Shown piece by piece: positions 24,302-31,793 of a stretch of 40,490 nucleotides of DNA (position 1 is its first letter; the number at the start of each line of letters is the position of its first letter). The stretch lies in assembly GCA_902786545.1 (NCBI GenBank), contig CADACU010000018.1:1-40490 (forward strand), in the 5' to 3' direction. The position numbers and the translations under genes were made by a program. Under the pieces are notes generated by a model. It did not search any database. It saw only the letters and a program-made list of their open reading frames with translations, and was not told the origin of the DNA. Source of the DNA: an uncultured Anaerovibrio sp. Its GTDB lineage: Bacteria > Bacillota > Negativicutes > Selenomonadales > Selenomonadaceae.

Positions 24302-25237
24302 TTGGGGAACAATAAATTGAGCCTTGAGGGGCAGATACAGCAGATGAAGGCCCAAAATATTGGCTTTAACATTGTGAAGGAGCCGGAGGCCATTGAATAT
24401 CTGTCTAACCATACATATTATTTTCGTCTGAAATACTATGCGGAAAATTATGAAAAAACCAAGCTGCCCGGGGTGGGGACTCGATATAAGAAGCTGGAGT
24501 TCGCTTATTTAAAGGAGTTGTCCCTGCTGGATTTATATTTTAGGCGGGTAATGTTCAATCTGGTTCAGGATGTGGAGCATTATGCCAAAATCAAGCTATT
24601 GAAGGCTCTGGCCAAAAACAAGAAGGAAGATGGCTACCAGATTGTGGAGGAATATCTGGCCCGGCACAAGTGGTTTGATAAGGAGCTGTCCAAGCACCAG
24701 ACTAAATACGCCAAGGGCCTGATTGAAAAGTACAAGGGAAACCTGGCGGTTTGGAATATTATTGAAATCCAGACTTTTTCCCAGTTTATTGACCTGTACG
24801 AGATGTATTTTGACAAATATGACCAAAAGCATATACCGGCTCATTTGCTGGATGTGGTAAAAAACCTGCGGAACAGCATTGCCCATAATAATTGTATAAT
24901 GTTTAACCTTCACCAGACGCCTGCCGTCGCCGAAACGGACATTGCTGTTGATATTGCCCTGGAAATGGGTATGGAGGCGGACATGGTCAGGGAGCTGATG
25001 CTGGTGCCGTTTATCCGGGATTTGACCATAACCCTGTATGTGTTTGATAATGTGGTGTCCAGTCGGGAGGAAAAATATTTTCAGCTGGAGGAGCTGAATA
25101 AGCTGACCAGTCAGCGCTTCAACCGGCATATTGATTTCTTTGCGGACAATCCGGTGGTGTTGCCGGTGCTGCAGTTTTCAGAAAAGCTGGTGAAGGCCTT
25201 TTATGAGCGGGCTGAGAAGAACTACTGGGTGTATTGA
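24302..25237 (+). CDS. Abi_2 (AbiD/AbiF-like) HEPN protein
   Basis: Protein of 311 residues resembling the Abi_2 family of abortive-infection proteins (AbiD/AbiF). It is mostly helical and has the HEPN-type RNxxxH motif in NLRNSIAHN (Arg 190, Asn 191, His 195), preceded by the WNIIEIQTFSQF segment characteristic of the family. HEPN motifs in this family imply RNase activity, so a phage-defence or stress role is likely but not shown. TTG at 24302 follows GGGGGTGG. It is a lone gene, with no methylase, toxin partner or mobile-element genes next to it, so it is an isolated defence-like gene in core DNA. Confidence 0.85.
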   Translation: MGNNKLSLEGQIQQMKAQNIGFNIVKEPEAIEYLSNHTYYFRLKYYAENYEKTKLPGVGTRYKKLEFAYLKELSLLDLYFRRVMFNLVQDVEHYAKIKLLKALAKNKKEDGYQIVEEYLARHKWFDKELSKHQTKYAKGLIEKYKGNLAVWNIIEIQTFSQFIDLYEMYFDKYDQKHIPAHLLDVVKNLRNSIAHNNCIMFNLHQTPAVAETDIAVDIALEMGMEADMVRELMLVPFIRDLTITLYVFDNVVSSREEKYFQLEELNKLTSQRFNRHIDFFADNPVVLPVLQFSEKLVKAFYERAEKNYWVY

Positions 25238-25311
25238 GACAATTAGGAATGAGGGGCTTAAAGCCCTATCTTTAAACGAGAAAAGATAATATTCATTTGG
25301 GAGAGTATGAT

Positions 25312-25704
25312 ATGAAAAAAATTGCCATTTTGCGTTGCCTGAAAACATCTGCGTCATGTGCGGGGACCGGTTGCCTCAGAGCCTTCAATGAACGAAGTGA
25401 AGGGTTTGGGAAATATGCTGGTGAGGATGTACAGCTGGCGGCTATGTGGACCTGTAACGGCTGTGGGGATAGTATGCTGGAAAACCAGGAAGAGGGCATT
25501 GAAAAGAAGATTGCCCGCATGGTGAAGAATAATATTGAGGCGGTGCATATTTCCCATTGCACCAATAAGAAAAATGCGGAAGATGTGCCGGTGCTTTGCC
25601 CGACTATTGCTAATATTTCCCGCAAGCTGGAAGCTGTTGGGGTGAGGGTGTACGATGGCACCCACGGCCAGCACGCCAGTGGGGAGCGGTTAAAGCTGGA
25701 TTGA
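25312..25704 (+). CDS. CGGC-domain metal-binding protein
   Basis: Small cysteine-rich protein of 130 residues matching the CGGC domain family (putative metal binding, function unknown). Cysteines lie at 9, 16, 21, 48, 51, 83 and 96, within CNGCGD (48-53) and HISHCT (79-84). The C-terminus VRVYDGTHGQH is family-like. ATG at 25312 has GGGAGAG upstream. The region around ERSEGFGKYAGEDVQLAAM is typical of these proteins. It lies 72 bp before dinB on the same strand and may be co-transcribed. No partner suggests a substrate. Confidence 0.85.
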   Translation: MKKIAILRCLKTSASCAGTGCLRAFNERSEGFGKYAGEDVQLAAMWTCNGCGDSMLENQEEGIEKKIARMVKNNIEAVHISHCTNKKNAEDVPVLCPTIANISRKLEAVGVRVYDGTHGQHASGERLKLD

Positions 25705-25776
25705 TGTTACGGTATTGATGGAATAAAGCTTGCCTGTCTTGGGGGAGGTGTCATCGCAGAAGATAGCGAGAAAATC

Positions 25777-26922
25777 ATGGAAAGAATCATTATGCATGTG
25801 GATATGGATGCCTTTTTTGCCTCGGTGGAGCAGCTGGATCATGAGGAATACCGGGGAAAGCCTCTGATAGTAGGCGGTATTGGTGGTAGGGGCGTGGTGT
25901 CAACCTGCTCCTATGAAGCTAGAAAATTTGGGGTGCATTCCGCTATGCCCACAGCCAAGGCCATGAAGCTGTGTCCCCAAGGGATTTTTATTCAGGGAAA
26001 TTATCCCCGCTATGCGGAGGTATCCCAACAGATATTTGATATTTTTGACCATTATTCCCCATTGATAGAGCCTTTGTCTATTGATGAGGCCTTTCTGGAC
26101 CTGACTGGCATGGAACGGTTGATGGACAGTCCTCGTCAATATGCCCTGAAGTTAAAGCAGGAAATAAAGGAAAAGACTGGAATAGTAGCGTCAGTGGGGA
26201 TTGCCCCCAATAAATTTTTGGCCAAGATAGCTTCGGATTTGGATAAGCCGGACGGGCTGGTGATAGTGAACAAGGACCGTGTTCAGGAGTTTTTGGATCC
26301 ATTGCCGGTAAGGCGTATCTGGGGGGTAGGGGCCAAGACCGCGGCAATTTTGGACAGAATGCGGGTTAAGACCATTGCTGATTTGCGGAAAATGTCCTAT
26401 GAGGAGCTGCATAAGACCTTTGGGGATAAAACGGCCCAGCATTTGTTTTTACTGGCGCAGGGAATTGATGAGCGACCGGTGGCGCCTAGAGGACGGGCCA
26501 AGTCCATTGGGAACGAAACCACCTTTTCGGAGGATTTGCAGTCTGCCGAGGCGGCGTTGGAGGTTTTGCTATATTTATCAGTGAAGGTGGGGTGGCGGCT
26601 CCGTCAGGCTGGCTTCAAGGCCAAAACTGTTCAGCTGAAGCTCAGGCAAAGTGATTTTTCCACTTTTACCCGGCAAAAGCAGCTGTTTGAGCCATCCAAT
26701 TTTGATAATGATATATATACGGTGATAAAAGAGCTGTTTGAAAATCTGAATATTACCAGAGGAATTCGGCTGCTGGGGGTGTCCACCACCGGCTTTGAGG
26801 AAATGGAAAGCCTGTCCCTTTTCCATGATGAAAAAAAGGACAGGCTGTATCAGGCTATTGATGATATTAACAGTAAGTTTGGAAACCTGGGGGTGACTCG
26901 GGGGGCTCTATTGAAGAAATAG
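25777..26922 (+). CDS. dinB: DNA polymerase IV (Y family)
   Basis: Error-prone Y-family polymerase of 381 residues for translesion synthesis. The palm has the catalytic HVDMDAFFASVEQ (7-19) and the second acidic patch SIDEAFLDLTG (about 101-111). A helix-hairpin-helix finger region (IWGVGAKTA) and the little-finger domain (about 245-350) follow. The C-terminal beta-clamp motif is not obvious. The start could be ATG 25777 or ATG 25792 (MHVDMDAFF), the latter with GGAAAG 8 nt upstream. No LexA box was identified in the short upstream region. Confidence 0.95.
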   Translation: MERIIMHVDMDAFFASVEQLDHEEYRGKPLIVGGIGGRGVVSTCSYEARKFGVHSAMPTAKAMKLCPQGIFIQGNYPRYAEVSQQIFDIFDHYSPLIEPLSIDEAFLDLTGMERLMDSPRQYALKLKQEIKEKTGIVASVGIAPNKFLAKIASDLDKPDGLVIVNKDRVQEFLDPLPVRRIWGVGAKTAAILDRMRVKTIADLRKMSYEELHKTFGDKTAQHLFLLAQGIDERPVAPRGRAKSIGNETTFSEDLQSAEAALEVLLYLSVKVGWRLRQAGFKAKTVQLKLRQSDFSTFTRQKQLFEPSNFDNDIYTVIKELFENLNITRGIRLLGVSTTGFEEMESLSLFHDEKKDRLYQAIDDINSKFGNLGVTRGALLKK

Positions 26923-26941
26923 GGCGGTGCAGCAACAAGAA

Positions 26942-27035
26942 AGCGACAGAGGCAGATTGACGGAAGAATTGGCCAGGGGGATAATTTTTTTAGCCCGGAG
27001 AGCCACCTGAAAAAGTCAACTGTTTCTGTCACTTT
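26942..27035. terminator. Long inverted repeat between dinB and larA
   Basis: GACAGAGGCAGATTGAC (26945-26961) and GTCAACTGTTTCTGTC (27016-27031) are imperfectly complementary and are followed by CACTTTATTTTTA. In a convergent gap this could end both genes, although the loop is long (about 54 nt). Confidence 0.5.
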
Positions 27036-27039
27036 ATTT

Positions 27040-28326
27040 TTATTCCCGTACTATTACAGAAATCCCGTTTGGAATACAGGTTACCGTTGCGTTTTCACCC
27101 TTTATACGACGGGCTTCAGCATAGGCTTCCTCCAAGGTTGGGAAGTAATGAGCCTTTAAATCCTCAATCAGTTGTTTTTGAGCTGGATCGGCTACAAAAA
27201 GTACGGTGTGCTTTCGGAGGATACGGCACCATATCTGGGCACACCACTGGTCCGGTAAGGTTTCCCGTTGTGGGGTGTTGACGCATTTTTGGAAAAATTC
27301 GTCAGCTGTTTTGGCATCCCGAATGGACTCGTAGTAGGATTGACCACCATGACCGTCACTACAGGTAGCCAGCATAATGATAACGCCTCCCTCGTTGATA
27401 GAGGCTTCGGCAGCAGTCATCCCCTTTGGGCACTGGTAGGCATTTTGGTCCAATGGATAACCACCGTTGGTGGTTATAACAATGTCTGCCGGAGCAGGCT
27501 TAACAGCGCAATACTTGGCCAAAAATTCCGTGCCGGCCAGATGAGCTGTTTCAAAGTTACCGGCATAGGCGGCTACAGTTTTTTGCTCCTCGTCGATTAT
27601 TACATTGCAGATAAAGGCCAGTTTAGCCATTTTGGCGGCGGCCACCATATCAATATGCAGAGGATTACCCTTTAAAATGCCGGTGCGGGCGTACGGGGAG
27701 GCGATAAACTCACCGCAGTGATTGCCCATTACCGTTACGGCATCACAAATGCCCGGCAATACACTTTTTCGGCCACCGGAGAAGCCAGCAAAGAAGTGAG
27801 CCTCGATAAAGCCCTCGGCTACCAGCAGGGAAGCATTGGCGGCTACCTTGTCGATAATGCAGTCCGGACCGGACGGCAGTTCACCTACCTTGGTGTTGGT
27901 GGCTGGATTATGGGCATCGTGGACAACAATATCATCCTTGAATTCATCATACAATTCCTTGCCTAATTTGGCCTGCAACTCCTGGGTGCTGGTAGGACGA
28001 TGGAAGCCGGTGGATACCAGCAGGGTGATTTTGATATCAGGGTTGCCCTTGCGTAATTCGGCAATCATTTCCGGCAGAATGTCCTGGCTGGGTACCGGTC
28101 TGGTATGGTCAGAGATGATAATGGTGCAGTCGGGTTTTCCTTTGGCCAGCTCGGACAGCCGTGGACTGTCGATGGGGTTCAGCATAGCCTCATGGACAAT
28201 TTCCCGACCGGAGCGGTCGCTTTTTAATTCATCAACCCGGGAGGTAAGTACGGCACTTTCGGCTGGTACCTCCAGCTCCAAGGTTCCGTTGCCATACAAA
28301 AAACTGACTTTTTTCATTTCACTCAT
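27040..28326 (-). CDS. larA: LarA-family nickel-dependent lactate racemase
   Basis: Protein of 428 residues of the LarA family (DUF2088 N-terminal domain). The best-known member interconverts D- and L-lactate using a covalently bound nickel-pincer (NPN) cofactor. The cofactor and catalytic residues are in place: His 109 (STGFHR), His 177 (IEAHFF), Lys 187 (SGGRKSV) and His 203 (GNHCG), spaced as in Lactobacillus LarA. ATG at 28326 has AAAGGAAG 7 nt upstream. No larB, larC or larE cofactor genes are in the window. LarA homologues can racemise other 2-hydroxy acids, so the substrate is not certain. It is divergent from a tetR gene whose operator lies in the shared spacer. Confidence 0.9.
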   Translation of the reverse strand: MSEMKKVSFLYGNGTLELEVPAESAVLTSRVDELKSDRSGREIVHEAMLNPIDSPRLSELAKGKPDCTIIISDHTRPVPSQDILPEMIAELRKGNPDIKITLLVSTGFHRPTSTQELQAKLGKELYDEFKDDIVVHDAHNPATNTKVGELPSGPDCIIDKVAANASLLVAEGFIEAHFFAGFSGGRKSVLPGICDAVTVMGNHCGEFIASPYARTGILKGNPLHIDMVAAAKMAKLAFICNVIIDEEQKTVAAYAGNFETAHLAGTEFLAKYCAVKPAPADIVITTNGGYPLDQNAYQCPKGMTAAEASINEGGVIIMLATCSDGHGGQSYYESIRDAKTADEFFQKCVNTPQRETLPDQWCAQIWCRILRKHTVLFVADPAQKQLIEDLKAHYFPTLEEAYAEARRIKGENATVTCIPNGISVIVRE

Positions 28327-28429
28327 TGCGTTACTTCCTTTCGATATGGTTTTTCGCCACAATATTACATAGTAAAAATTCGATACATAAGGGTGTTTAT
28401 CCTCTTTTTTGTCTGATAAATTTTCACGA

Positions 28430-28458
28430 TTGACACCGACCGACTAATCGGTTATCAT
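28430..28458 (+). promoter_or_regulatory. tetR promoter with operator between -35 and -10
   Basis: TTGACA (28430-28435), a 17-bp spacer and TATCAT (28453-28458) form the promoter. The palindrome ACCGACTAATCGGT (28439-28452) fills the spacer exactly, a classic position for autorepression by a TetR protein. Expected initiation is at about 28465-28466, at the ATG itself, and no ribosome binding site is visible. The message is therefore predicted to be leaderless. Confidence 0.75.
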
Positions 28459-28465
28459 ATTGACT

Positions 28466-29047
28466 ATGAGAAAGCGTAATGACTTGAAGAAGAATAAAAT
28501 ATTGGAAGCCACTGTTTCACTTATGGCAGCCCAGGGGATTAACGGCGTATCCATGTCGATGATTGCCAAAACCTCCGGCATACCGCAGGCGACAATATAT
28601 GTGTATTTCAGTAGCAAGGAGGAACTGCTGAAGGAGCTGTACCGGTATGTCATAAAGAAGAACTGCGATTTTCTGTTGAAGGATTTTGACGATACGGGGG
28701 AGATAAAGCAGTGCTTTGAAAGATATTACTGGCGGACGGTGGAGTATTATCGCCTTTACCCGGCTGAATTTCAGGTCTATGAGCAATTTATGGCCTCCAT
28801 GATCAGCAAGACTGCTGAATTGGAAAATGTTACTGATTTGTTTAAGCCATTGTACTCCTTTGTGGAACGGGGCCAACGGGAAGGGGTAATCAAAAAAGAA
28901 CTGCATCCTATAGTGGTACTCAGTTATTTTTCCCTGTTGGCGGCCAACCTGGAAAAGGGCAAGCTGTTTTGGGGTAACCGGGCCGATGATGTGGTTTATC
29001 AGATATTATTTGATGCCAGCTGGGATGCTGTTATCATACATAAGTAA
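28466..29047 (+). CDS. TetR-family transcriptional repressor
   Basis: TetR-type repressor of 193 residues. The N-terminal helix-turn-helix (about 8-55) includes NKILEATVSLMAAQGINGVS and the recognition segment TSGIPQATIYVYFSSKEEL. The C-terminal ligand-binding domain is unassigned. ATG at 28466 is chosen over TTG 28460. Neither has a ribosome binding site, which fits a leaderless mRNA. It is followed after 33 bp by a membrane acyltransferase on the same strand and is divergent from larA. The operator in its own promoter suggests autoregulation and perhaps control of both neighbours. The inducer is unknown. Confidence 0.92.
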   Translation: MRKRNDLKKNKILEATVSLMAAQGINGVSMSMIAKTSGIPQATIYVYFSSKEELLKELYRYVIKKNCDFLLKDFDDTGEIKQCFERYYWRTVEYYRLYPAEFQVYEQFMASMISKTAELENVTDLFKPLYSFVERGQREGVIKKELHPIVVLSYFSLLAANLEKGKLFWGNRADDVVYQILFDASWDAVIIHK

Positions 29048-29080
29048 TCAAATATTTTGTGAAGGGTGTTGTATTGTTCG

Positions 29081-30244
29081 ATGAAGGGAAAAAGATTGTT
29101 TTTTTTGGATAATCTGAAGATGTTTATTGTCAATCTGATGATTATTTTTCACCTGGCCATGTGTTATATGGCCTATGCGCCGGAATGGTGGTATGTGGTA
29201 GATGCGGAGCATTCCGATTTATTTTTTACCCAGTTTATCCTGTGGGCCGATATTTTTATTATGCCAATAATGTTCTTTGTGGCGGGCTATTTCGGTATTA
29301 TGAGCCTGAAAAAGCACGGCGACAGCAAATGGTGGAAGGGCCGGATAAAACGGATTACCATTCCGTGGATAGTGGGGGCAGCCCTCTTTGCGGCACCAAC
29401 CTCTTATCTGACTTTGTATAGCCGCCATATTCCAATGGATTTTGCTACTTTCTGCAATACTTTGTTCTTCTTTGATCCCCAGACCGGGGGAAGTGGCGTA
29501 TTCTTTTCCCATGTGCAGTATTGGTATTTGGGAATATTGACGGTGCTGTATCTGTTGATGTATTTGTTCAGCAAGGTTAATCCGGGGATGTTGGAGCAGA
29601 GTGCGCCGTCCAAGCCGGGGAATACCCTGCTGTGGTGCGTGTTTATAATGATTTTCTGCAATATTTTTGCCATGGATTTGATTACCGGTAACGATGATTT
29701 GTGGATACATCTCAGCTACTTTTTGGTGCTGCAGCCATGCCGGATATTGCTGTATGTGCTGTTTATCTTTTTGGGAGCCTATGCCTGGAAGCACCAGTGG
29801 TTTGCTGAGGGGGAAGAGAGTTACCGTCCGTCTTTTGTGAAATGGGTACCGCTGTTTTGCGTGGCTTCCGTTTCTTATCCGGTATGGGCAATTTTCGGCA
29901 AGCTGATTGCCACTTCACTGTACGAATTTGTCCTGATAAAGGCTACCTTGCAGGCGTCTTTGCTGATGTCAGCCGTGTTTGGGCTGTTGGCTCTCTTTAG
30001 CCAGTTTTTGGATGGGACCAACAAGTTTTGGGGAGAAATGGCGGCCAATTCCTACACTATGTACTACTGCCATATGCAGATTGTGTTCCCGGTAGCTTAT
30101 TTCCTGCTGCCGATTGATTTGCCGGCGGCGGCTAAGTGGATAATGGCCTGTGCCATCGGATTGGTGCTGACCTATTGTGTGAGCCGGTTGCTGCTGTTTT
30201 TGCCATGCTTTGCAGGGAGTAAAAAAGCCAAGGTTGCAGCATAA
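29081..30244 (+). CDS. Membrane acyltransferase, acyltransferase-3 type
   Basis: Integral membrane protein of 387 residues with about ten hydrophobic helices, resembling acyltransferase family 3 (OafA/OpgC-like). It has FFLDNLKMFIVNLMIIFH at the N-terminus, with the family's conserved histidine (IIFHLAM), MFFVAGYFG (about residues 65-75) and the RIKRITIPW arginine-rich loop. Members transfer acetyl or other acyl groups to sugars, glycans or lipids at the membrane. The start is ambiguous: AAGGG lies 14 nt before ATG 29081, while in-frame GTG 29066 or TTG 29069 would overlap that site. It is probably the main target of the upstream TetR protein. The acceptor is unknown. Confidence 0.86.
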   Translation: MKGKRLFFLDNLKMFIVNLMIIFHLAMCYMAYAPEWWYVVDAEHSDLFFTQFILWADIFIMPIMFFVAGYFGIMSLKKHGDSKWWKGRIKRITIPWIVGAALFAAPTSYLTLYSRHIPMDFATFCNTLFFFDPQTGGSGVFFSHVQYWYLGILTVLYLLMYLFSKVNPGMLEQSAPSKPGNTLLWCVFIMIFCNIFAMDLITGNDDLWIHLSYFLVLQPCRILLYVLFIFLGAYAWKHQWFAEGEESYRPSFVKWVPLFCVASVSYPVWAIFGKLIATSLYEFVLIKATLQASLLMSAVFGLLALFSQFLDGTNKFWGEMAANSYTMYYCHMQIVFPVAYFLLPIDLPAAAKWIMACAIGLVLTYCVSRLLLFLPCFAGSKKAKVAA

Positions 30245-30342
30245 ATGAGGGGTGGGGCGACAGGCAGCTGCCCCGACCAATAAGCTAATACTCAACAGGT
30301 CATATTTGCCAGCTGCAGGTCTAACGGGGCACGCTCTCGCTT

Positions 30343-30441
30343 GAGACAGATTGCCTAGTGGTACTAAGCTCGCCCGGCTCGTTGCTTGTGCTCACTAAGT
30401 GCCAAGGCAATCTGATGTCCCCTTATAGACACTCCAGCTGG
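30343..30441 (+). repeat. 99-bp palindromic dispersed repeat, copy 2
   Basis: Direct repeat of 1-99 with two differences (GGCTCGTTGC here, GGCGCGGTGC there). The CAGATTGCCT/AGGCAATCTG closing stem is intact. It is followed immediately by other repeat modules. No transposase or obvious target-site duplication is visible. Confidence 0.88.
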
Positions 30442-30443
30442 CT

Positions 30444-30683
30444 TGTTTAAGCCTTCCCGACCGTCGAAGACGGTGGATGAGGTCCAACCCAACGGGCATT
30501 TTTCGCGGGTCCTGTTTAAGCCTTCCCCTATGGGGAAGCACCTACAGGCACTAGGAGCAAAGCTCCGTCGGTGGGCGCGAAGCGCTCGGATGAGGTTCAA
30601 CCCAACGGGGCTTTTTCGCAAGTCTTGCCATGGGATGTAGTATTCAGCCAAGCCCTGCGGAAAACATTTTCGGCTTCATTGCT
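30444..30683 (+). repeat. Mosaic of GTTTAAGCCTTCCC-type structured repeats
   Basis: Two related units begin GTTTAAGCCTTCCC (30444 and 30512) and end GATGAGGT(C/T)CAACCCAACGG. The second contains hairpins CTTCCCCTATGGGGAAG, GGAGCAAAGCTCC and GCGCGAAGCGC in series. The tail from 30651 (AGCCCTGCGG...) also occurs at 255-287. The only frames are short and broken. It is non-coding, and the structure suggests an RNA- or DNA-level element family. Confidence 0.75.
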
Positions 30684-30835
30684 GCGTCCGAAATCATCAT
30701 GCAATAAGGTTTCGGTTTCTTCGTAGGCGGCGGAGCCGCTCCTCCACTAGGCGTAAATAAGTGTTCTGCCCATGATGAGCCTGCCGGCGGCCGGACTTCG
30801 CTGCTTGCAGGCGAAAAGTTTCCCTCCGGTCCATT
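30684..30835. other. Non-coding remainder of the repeat mosaic
   Basis: A 152-bp G/C-rich stretch without a convincing gene. Only small local palindromes are visible, such as GGCGGCGGAGCCGCTCC. It links two recognisable repeat modules and may be a further repeat type present once here. Confidence 0.5.
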
Positions 30836-30885
30836 CCCTCGGCTCCCCTTGGGGAGCTGGCATCTTTAGATGACTGAGGGGGTAG
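30836..30885 (+). repeat. Three-way-junction repeat, single copy
   Basis: CCCTCGGCTCC, CCTTGGGGAGCTGG, CATCTTTAGATG and CTGAGGGGG occur in the same order as at 22732 and 22821. Small compensating differences (CTCCCCTTGGGGAG) keep the hairpin paired, which is evidence that the structure matters. Confidence 0.85.
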
Positions 30886-30891
30886 CGGCTA

Positions 30892-30929
30892 ATTGGGCGG
30901 GGGCTTCAGGCAATCAGCCCCCGCCCAAT
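30892..30929 (+). repeat. 13-bp perfect GC-rich inverted repeat
   Basis: ATTGGGCGGGGGC and GCCCCCGCCCAAT are perfect complements separated by 12 nt, giving a very stable hairpin. No T-run follows, so it is not a standard terminator. The truncated 99-bp-repeat tail (30942-30961) follows directly. Confidence 0.75.
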
Positions 30930-30941
30930 ACCCCGTCTTCT

Positions 30942-30961
30942 CTTATAGACACTCCGGCTGG
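30942..30961 (+). repeat. Isolated tail of the 99-bp repeat
   Basis: CTTATAGACACTCCGGCTGG matches the last 20 bp of the 99-bp element (80-99, 30422-30441) with one change and stands without the hairpin part. The following CACAATTC also resembles 106-113, so this piece is related to copy 1 beyond the repeat edge. Confidence 0.75.
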
Positions 30962-31019
30962 CTTCGCACAATTCTTGATTATCCTGCAGTTGGCTAAGAA
31001 GTGATTATAATTTTTACAT

Positions 31020-31072
31020 AAAAGGTTGTTATCGTGCTATAATTGTAGTAATTATATCGATAACAACCTTTT
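31020..31072 (+). promoter_or_regulatory. 53-nt near-perfect palindrome before mgtC (attenuator or operator)
   Basis: AAAAGGTTGTTATCG (31020-31034) and CGATAACAACCTTTT (31058-31072) are perfect complements. Inside them, TATAATT (31038-31044) and AATTATA (31050-31056) also pair, giving about 22 bp with one small bulge. The stem is followed by CTTTTT, as in an intrinsic terminator, 14 nt before the mgtC ribosome binding site. A -10-like TATAAT sits inside. It may attenuate mgtC or bind a dimeric regulator. Confidence 0.7.
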
Positions 31073-31091
31073 CTTTTTAGGTGGTGAGGGT

Positions 31092-31769
31092 ATGGAGCTG
31101 GAATATGATTTGATAATTTTGGGCAAGCTGGCCATGTCCTGTATATTAGGAGGAATTATTGGCTATGAGCGGGAGTCCAAAAACAAATCGGCGGGGTTGC
31201 GGACCAATGTGTTGGTATGCTTGGGGTCCTGCCTGATTATGATTTTATCTTTGGAGCTGTATGCCGGGGTTGAGGGTAAGACCAATGCTGATCCGGCCCG
31301 TTTGGCGGCCCAGGTGGTCAGTGGCATTGGTTTTTTGGGGGCCGGGGCCATAATGAAGGAAGGATTGAATGTTACCGGGCTGACTACAGCAGCCTGCCTG
31401 TGGGTAGTTGCAGGAGTAGGACTGGCTGTAGGGGCCGGTCATTACACCGGTGCAGTGGCCACCACCGTTTTTGTCTTTGGGGTATTGGCATTACTGGCCC
31501 GATTGGATTCCTTTTTGGCCATTGACAAACATTTTTCCGTCCGATTGATTATCAACAACAAGCCGGAGGCACTGGAAGAAGTCTACGATGTGCTCCATCG
31601 TCACGAAGTAAAGGTGCGTAATGTCAAACTGAAGGCGGCTCAACGGATTACGGACGGCAATCAGCTGATTGTGGCCATGGAGCTTTTGAATACGAAAAAT
31701 ATTCCGGAACCAATTATTGTGTCGACATTGAACGGTATTCCGGATGTCCTTAGCGTGGAATTGGATTAA
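31092..31769 (+). CDS. MgtC/SapB-family membrane protein
   Basis: Membrane protein of 225 residues of the MgtC/SapB family. The hydrophobic N-terminal part (1-140, about four or five helices) includes the signatures GGIIGYERESKNKSAGLRTN (19-38) and QVVSGIGFLGAGAIMKEG (73-90). A soluble ACT-like C-terminal domain (about 145-225) follows. In pathogens, MgtC supports survival at low Mg2+ and modulates ATP synthase. Elsewhere its role is less clear. ATG at 31092 follows AGGTGGTGAGGG. addB begins 24 bp after its stop, so the gene may lead the addAB transcript. The palindromic leader suggests regulated expression. Confidence 0.9.
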   Translation: MELEYDLIILGKLAMSCILGGIIGYERESKNKSAGLRTNVLVCLGSCLIMILSLELYAGVEGKTNADPARLAAQVVSGIGFLGAGAIMKEGLNVTGLTTAACLWVVAGVGLAVGAGHYTGAVATTVFVFGVLALLARLDSFLAIDKHFSVRLIINNKPEALEEVYDVLHRHEVKVRNVKLKAAQRITDGNQLIVAMELLNTKNIPEPIIVSTLNGIPDVLSVELD

Positions 31770-31793
31770 GCCGTATTTATTTTGGAGGGGAAA

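Noticed and set aside
30590-30610. tRNA T-arm-like GGTTCAACCC
   Set aside because: Part of the repeated GATGAGGTTCAACCCAACGG module. No acceptor, D or anticodon arms are nearby.
30364-30651. Minus-strand frame of 95 codons in the repeat mosaic
   Set aside because: Made entirely of repeat modules and hairpins, with no ribosome binding site. Repeat copies elsewhere do not keep the frame.
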